Source of the DNA: Ancylobacter moscoviensis
Lineage (GTDB): Bacteria > Pseudomonadota > Alphaproteobacteria > Rhizobiales > Xanthobacteraceae
NCBI RefSeq assembly: GCF_007559435.1
Contig: NZ_VMBP01000001.1
Location: 1,179,406 to 1,243,405, forward strand
Direction of reading: 5' to 3'
DNA: 64,000 bases
This document shows positions 60,087 to 64,000 of the stretch, piece after piece. A program made the translations under genes and the position numbers. Below the pieces are notes generated by a model, which was given only the letters and a program-made list of their open reading frames with translations, ran no database searches and was not told where the DNA came from. Positions within the stretch are counted from its first letter, which is position 1, and each line of letters opens with the position of its first letter.

Positions 60087-61031
60087 CTACAGCCCCAGCC
60101 CGCTCTTCGCGGCGGCGAGGCCCGGCTTGCCGTCGAAGGTGGTCACGCCGTCCAGCCATTTCTCGACCGCCGCCGGGTTCTCCTTCATCCACGCCTTCGC
60201 CGCCGCCTCGGGCTGCATGCCCTTGTCGAGGATGTCGCTCATCAGGCGGTCCTCGGTGGCCACGTCGAAGGTCAGGTTGGTGAGCAGCCGGCCGACATTC
60301 GGGCATTCCTTGGTGTAGCCCGGCCGCACCAGCGTGACGACGCTGGCGCCGCCGTCATTGGGCCCGAACACGTCGTTGCCGTCCTTCAGATAGGCCATTG
60401 GCACGTTGACGTTCATCGGGTGCGGCTGCCAGCCGAAGAAGACCACCGGCTCGTTCTGGCGGATCTTCTGCGAGACCTGCGCCAGCATGGCCTGCTCGCT
60501 CGACTCGACGAGCGTGAAGCCGCCGAGGCCGAAGGTGTTGTCGGCGATCATCTTGGAGATGGTGCTGTTGGCGCTGCTGCCGGCTTCGATGCCGTAGAGC
60601 TTGCCGCCGAGCTGGTCCTTGAACTTGGCGATGTCGGCATAGGTCTTCAGGCCGGCATCGTAGGCGGCCTTGGAGGTGGCGAAGCCGATGCGGGCATCCT
60701 TGAGGTTGGTGGCGACGACCTCGACCTTGCCGGCCTTGACCAGCGGCACCTGCGTCGGTTCCTGCAACGGCATCCAGTTGCCGAGGAAGATGTCGCGGTC
60801 GCCGTTCTCGAGCGCCTTGAAGGTGATGGCGACCGAGAGGATGGCGACGTCCGGCTTGTAGCCCAGGCTGGTGAGGAGCTGGCTGGCCATCGCCGTCGTG
60901 GCGGTGATGTCCGTCCAGCCGACGTCCGAGAAGCGCGGCTTGGCGCAGGAGGCCGGGTCCTTGGCGAAGGCCGCCGACGACAGGAGCGTCGCGGAGAGCG
61001 TGAGGCAGGCAACGAGACTACGCGAAATCAT
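60087..61031 (-). CDS. Quaternary-amine ABC substrate-binding protein (ChoX/CaiX-like), orphan
   Basis: A 314-residue periplasmic protein with signal peptide (SLVACLTLSATLLSSAAFA-KD). Aromatic cage residues W39 (DVGWTDITAT), W86 (FLGNWMP) and W201 (FFGWQPHPM) have the exact spacing recalled for W43, W90 and W205 of Sinorhizobium choline receptor ChoX. The position of the cage tyrosine is occupied by isoleucine (I115), arguing for a ligand other than choline; next to carnitine genes, carnitine or glycine betaine is favoured. D41 is kept. GAGGGAAC precedes the ATG. No permease or ATPase adjoins it, as for CaiX of Pseudomonas, which shares a core with other receptors. Confidence 0.85.
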   Translation of the reverse strand: MISRSLVACLTLSATLLSSAAFAKDPASCAKPRFSDVGWTDITATTAMASQLLTSLGYKPDVAILSVAITFKALENGDRDIFLGNWMPLQEPTQVPLVKAGKVEVVATNLKDARIGFATSKAAYDAGLKTYADIAKFKDQLGGKLYGIEAGSSANSTISKMIADNTFGLGGFTLVESSEQAMLAQVSQKIRQNEPVVFFGWQPHPMNVNVPMAYLKDGNDVFGPNDGGASVVTLVRPGYTKECPNVGRLLTNLTFDVATEDRLMSDILDKGMQPEAAAKAWMKENPAAVEKWLDGVTTFDGKPGLAAAKSGLGL

Positions 61032-61358
61032 TGCTGTTCCCTCGTGTTGGCGATCATGCCGCTCATGTCGGCACCGCACCGAGAGCCTATTCCCCGCGCG
61101 ACGTGCTGCTTGATCGAATTCGAAGCTGTGATGACAGAATACGTAGCGGCGGTAGCGAGGTGGCGCGCGCCGTGCCGGGCCGCCGCCTTTGTCATATCGC
61201 ACGCCCGGCGTTCACCCCCGCCCCGCCATGCACCCGGCGGGAGGAAGGGGGAAGAAAGCCGCCCGCGGCGCGGCGGCGGGTCCCTGAAATCCAGCGCCGG
61301 GGCCAAAGGCAGGATGGCACCGAAGGAAACGGAGCGGCGCGCCGTCCGCCCGGCTCCG

Positions 61359-61396
61359 TTCCATGCGCATGCCGTGCCTGCGCGACGCGCATGGAA
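61359..61396. promoter_or_regulatory. 10-bp inverted repeat TTCCATGCGC-N18-GCGCATGGAA
   Basis: A perfect inverted repeat lies just upstream of a plausible -10 element (TAGTAT/TATAAA near 61411-61420) for the cytochrome gene, so it would overlap the -35 region. It may be a regulator site or an mRNA hairpin. The rest of the 429-bp spacer from 61032 holds no credible ORF. Confidence 0.55.
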
Positions 61397-61460
61397 TATC
61401 TCGCGTGCGATAGTATAAAAGAATTCCAATCTGGAGTTCCGAGGCGCAGGGATTCGTGCC

Positions 61461-62762
61461 GTGACACTCAAATCCGTGCTTGCCGCTATCATCGTCGTGG
61501 GCGCCGTCGTTCTGGCGGGCTTTGGATACTACGCTTACTACCCGTCATTACCTAACGTAAGCGCGGCCGAGCGGCCGACATTTGACGCGGCCACGGTCGA
61601 GAAGGGGCGGATTCTCGCGGCGGCCGGCTACTGCGCGACCTGCCACACGGCGCAGGGCGGCCAGCCTTATGCCGGCAACTACGCCATCGAGACCGCCTTT
61701 GGCACCATCTACGCCTCCAACATCACGCCGGACCCGGAAACGGGCATCGGCGGATGGTCGCCGGCCGCCTTCCGCCGCGCCATGCAGCAGGGCGTGAACC
61801 GCGAGGGTGCGCATCTCTTCCCGGCCTTCCCCTTCGATCATTTCACCAAGATGAGCGATGAGGACGTCGACGCGATCTATGCCTATCTGATGGCGAAGGT
61901 CGCGCCGGTGAGCGAGCGCACGAAGGAGAACGCGCTGCCCTTCCCGCTGAACCAGCGGATCCTGCAGGCCGGCTGGAAGCTGCTCTTCGTGAACTTCGGG
62001 CGCTACCAGCCCGATCCTTCGAAGTCCGACGAGTGGAACCGCGGCGCCTATCTGGTCGAGGGCGTGACCCATTGCGGCGCCTGCCACACGCCGCGCAACG
62101 TGCTTGGCGCGGAAGAGAAGGGCCAGCCCTTCGCCGGCGCGGCCATCGACCGCTGGATCGCCCCGGCGCTGACGGCGGCCAACCCGTCCGCCGTGCCGTG
62201 GACGGCGTCCGAATTCGCCCGCTATCTGGAAACGGGGGCGGGCATCTATCACGGCATCGCCGCCGGCCCGATGGGTCCGGTCGTGCATGCCGGCCTGCGC
62301 GAGCTGCCGGCCAGCGACCTCGCGGCTATCGGCCTCTATCTCGGCGACAAGGTCGGCGCGCCCGATACCGGTCCGGCGGAAAATCCCGCCGTCGTGGCCA
62401 GCCTGAAGGCCGGGCGCCCCGATCCGACCTACCGCAAGGATCTCGGCGAGCGGCTTTACGCGACGGCCTGCGCGGCCTGCCACTACAACGCCTCGCAGAT
62501 CGTCGAGGGACGGCCGGAGCTGGCGATCAACTCCTCCACCCGGCTCGCCGATCCGACGAACCTGATCCACGTCATTCTCGACGGTGTGGACGCGAAGGAC
62601 GGCACCGGCGGCGTGGTGATGCCGGCCTTCCGCCACGCGCTTTCCGATACCGATATCGCCGCCATCGCCGCCTATCTGCGCGAGAAGCGCGCCAATCTCG
62701 CGCCCTGGCCGGACCTTCCGGCCCAGGTCGCGCGAATCCGGGCCGAGGGTGCGGGGCACTGA
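61461..62762 (+). CDS. Triheme cytochrome c subunit of periplasmic dehydrogenase
   Basis: The 433-residue product has an N-terminal signal-anchor ([22 protein letters not shown]) and three heme-binding sites: CATCH at 58-62, CGACH at 205-209 and CAACH at 337-341. It resembles the cytochrome c subunit of membrane-bound alcohol/aldehyde dehydrogenases and nicotinate-dehydrogenase-like systems. It would carry electrons from the molybdopterin enzyme encoded downstream to the respiratory chain. It starts at GTG with CAGGGA 8 bases upstream, and is followed at 13 bases by the [2Fe-2S] subunit. Confidence 0.93.
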   Translation: MTLKSVLAAIIVVGAVVLAGFGYYAYYPSLPNVSAAERPTFDAATVEKGRILAAAGYCATCHTAQGGQPYAGNYAIETAFGTIYASNITPDPETGIGGWSPAAFRRAMQQGVNREGAHLFPAFPFDHFTKMSDEDVDAIYAYLMAKVAPVSERTKENALPFPLNQRILQAGWKLLFVNFGRYQPDPSKSDEWNRGAYLVEGVTHCGACHTPRNVLGAEEKGQPFAGAAIDRWIAPALTAANPSAVPWTASEFARYLETGAGIYHGIAAGPMGPVVHAGLRELPASDLAAIGLYLGDKVGAPDTGPAENPAVVASLKAGRPDPTYRKDLGERLYATACAACHYNASQIVEGRPELAINSSTRLADPTNLIHVILDGVDAKDGTGGVVMPAFRHALSDTDIAAIAAYLREKRANLAPWPDLPAQVARIRAEGAGH

Positions 62763-62775
62763 TGAGGAAATCAGC

Positions 62776-63249
62776 ATGATCGAGTTCACGATCAACGGCC
62801 GCGCCGTCAGCGTCGATGTCGAGCCCGACACGCCGCTGCTCTGGGTCATCCGCGACGAGATCGCGCTGACCGGCACGAAGTATGGCTGCGGCATCGGCCT
62901 TTGCGGAGCCTGCACCGTCCATGTCGGCGGCCGGGCGACCCGCTCCTGCATCACCCCGGTGAGCGATGTCGCCGGGGTGGAGATCACCACCATCGAGGGG
63001 CTGGACCCGAAGGGCGAGCATCCGGTCCAGCAGGCATGGCGGCATCTGCGCGTGCCGCAATGCGGCTACTGCCAGTCCGGCCAGATCATGCAGGCCGCCG
63101 CCTTCCTGAAGGACATTCCCAATCCCACCGACGACGACATCGACGCGGTGATGACCGGCAATCTCTGCCGCTGCATGACCTATAACCGCATCCGCGCCGC
63201 CGTGCGCGAGGCCGCCGCCACGCTGCGGGGGGAGGCGACCAATGGCTGA
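62776..63249 (+). CDS. [2Fe-2S] subunit of xanthine-oxidase-type oxidoreductase (IorA-like)
   Basis: The 157-residue product has a plant-type ferredoxin domain with [18 protein letters not shown] plus a further Cys in TRSC, and a helical second-cluster domain with [11 protein letters not shown] and [12 protein letters not shown]. This is the layout of isoquinoline 1-oxidoreductase alpha and aldehyde dehydrogenase small subunits. It passes electrons from the molybdenum site to the cytochrome. The stop overlaps the next ATG by 8 bases. Confidence 0.95.
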   Translation: MIEFTINGRAVSVDVEPDTPLLWVIRDEIALTGTKYGCGIGLCGACTVHVGGRATRSCITPVSDVAGVEITTIEGLDPKGEHPVQQAWRHLRVPQCGYCQSGQIMQAAAFLKDIPNPTDDDIDAVMTGNLCRCMTYNRIRAAVREAAATLRGEATNG

Positions 63250-64000
63250 CGAATCCGCCTTCCGCACGCGCTTCCGCGGCGCCCGCAGCGGCGAGGGCCT
63301 GAGCCGTCGCGGCTTCCTCGTCACCATGTGCGCCGCCGGCGCCGTCTTCGGCTTCCCGCGCGCCGGCTTCGCGGCGATGGACCCGGCCGTGCCGGACGGG
63401 GTGCCCGTCGAGGCGGTGGGCGCGCGCTACGAGCCGGCGATCTGGTACTGGATCGACCAGCGCGGCAAGGTGAACGTCAACATCATCCGCGCCGAGATGG
63501 GCCAGCATGTCGGCACCGCCATCGCCCGCATCCTCGCCGACGAGCTCGGCGCGAAATGGGACGATGTGAGCATCGAGCACGTCGATTCCGCCGCCAAATG
63601 GGGCCTCATGGTCACCGGCGGCAGCTGGTCGGTCTGGCAGAGCTGGCCGGTCTATCGTCAGGCGGGCGCGGCGGGTCGCGTCGCGCTGGCGCAGAAGGCG
63701 GCGGAGCTGTGGGGCGTGGACGCCGCGAGCCTCACCGTCGCGGACGGCGTCGTCACCGGCGCGGGGCGTTCCGCGAGCTTCGGCGAGCTGGTGGCGCAGG
63801 GCATCACCCGCAGCTTCACCGAGGCGGAGCTGAAGGCGCTGCCCCTGAAGCCCCATTCCGAGCTGACGCTGGTCGGTAAGGACGTGACGGCGCTCGATAT
63901 CGCCGGCAAGACGACCGGGCAGGCGATCTTCGGCATCGACGCCAGGGTCGAGGGCATGGTGCACGGCGCGCCGCTCCTGCCGCCGACCCGCTACGGCTCG
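63242..64000 (+). CDS. Molybdopterin-binding subunit (IorB-like), 3' end outside window
   Basis: Only the first 253 residues are visible. The N-terminus has a Tat signal with [16 protein letters not shown], so the cofactor-loaded enzyme is exported to the periplasm, carrying the IorA-like subunit with it. Then comes the IorB start [20 protein letters not shown] with [20 protein letters not shown] and [12 protein letters not shown]. The substrate (isoquinoline, nicotinate-like heterocycle or aldehyde) cannot be told, as the remaining 2/3 with the active site is missing. Confidence 0.92.
   Translation, partial: MADESAFRTRFRGARSGEGLSRRGFLVTMCAAGAVFGFPRAGFAAMDPAVPDGVPVEAVGARYEPAIWYWIDQRGKVNVNIIRAEMGQHVGTAIARILADELGAKWDDVSIEHVDSAAKWGLMVTGGSWSVWQSWPVYRQAGAAGRVALAQKAAELWGVDAASLTVADGVVTGAGRSASFGELVAQGITRSFTEAELKALPLKPHSELTLVGKDVTALDIAGKTTGQAIFGIDARVEGMVHGAPLLPPTRYGS

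Overview
The window is about 68% GC and almost fully coding. Gene order and protein families point to an alphaproteobacterium of the order Hyphomicrobiales (Rhizobiales), probably near Xanthobacteraceae (Ancylobacter/Starkeya/Xanthobacter-like). The evidence is the murA-DUF2948-hisD-UPF0262-phosphatase-maf-yacG-tRNA-Phe block, a rhizobial-type glycerol ABC operon, carnitine catabolism genes under a CdhR-like regulator, and four copies of a GC-rich double-hairpin intergenic repeat. The species call is inference. I see no phage, IS or CRISPR features.

Layout. 1-2.2 kb: a GTP-cyclohydrolase-II-like URC1 gene (truncated by the window) and a URC4/DUF1688 gene, the signature pair of the URC uracil-catabolic pathway. 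2.3-3.2 kb: an orphan Bug-type solute receptor. 3.6-7.9 kb: a polyamine/opine-type ABC importer operon behind a sequence that fits a sigma54 promoter. 8.1-9.3 kb: small conserved genes and tRNA-Thr. 9.5-15.1 kb: the housekeeping block (murA, hisD, maf, yacG, tRNA-Phe), without the infA gene I would expect inside it. 15.2-17.7 kb: a sialate-esterase-like SGNH hydrolase and a GSCFA-domain protein behind an AT-rich promoter region. 18.0-22.8 kb: a four-gene efflux operon (YtcA, HlyD, FUSC, TolC-like lipoprotein). 22.9-31.3 kb: a catabolic module with a Liv-type ABC importer (permeases fused), a zinc-type dehydrogenase, a thioesterase, and divergently an acyl-CoA ligase plus an ATC-hydrolase-family protein.

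31.3-37.1 kb: a 39-residue cysteine-containing ORF, MacAB efflux, and a divergent two-component system. 37.1-46.6 kb: the glycerol operon glpD-S-T-P-Q-U-V-K. Its two ATPases carry complementary defects that predict one canonical and one degenerate ATP site. 46.8-50.4 kb: a LysR regulator, an SDR, an aldehyde dehydrogenase and a small membrane protein. 50.4-56.4 kb: LtrA, a partial copy of the small membrane gene, a Kef-type antiporter, DUF924, a DJ-1/PfpI protein and an MgtC/DUF4010 membrane protein. 56.4-61.0 kb: carnitine catabolism (fused dehydrogenase-thioesterase, BKACE enzyme, CdhR-like regulator) and an orphan quaternary-amine binding protein. 61.5-64 kb: a triheme cytochrome c with [2Fe-2S] and molybdopterin subunits of a periplasmic oxidoreductase, the last cut by the window end.

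Many genes overlap by ATGA or TGATG junctions, implying translational coupling. Most of the window is catabolic and transport capacity for small nitrogen- and carbon-containing compounds (uracil, polyamine-like solutes, glycerol, carnitine, aldehydes or N-heterocycles), typical of a metabolically versatile soil or plant-associated bacterium. The observations I rate highest are the asymmetric glycerol ATPase pair, the uncharacterised CoA-ligase/ATC-hydrolase/Liv module, the 39-residue CEEC-containing ORF, the in-operon double-hairpin repeats, the ltrA-flanking partial duplication, and the missing infA.
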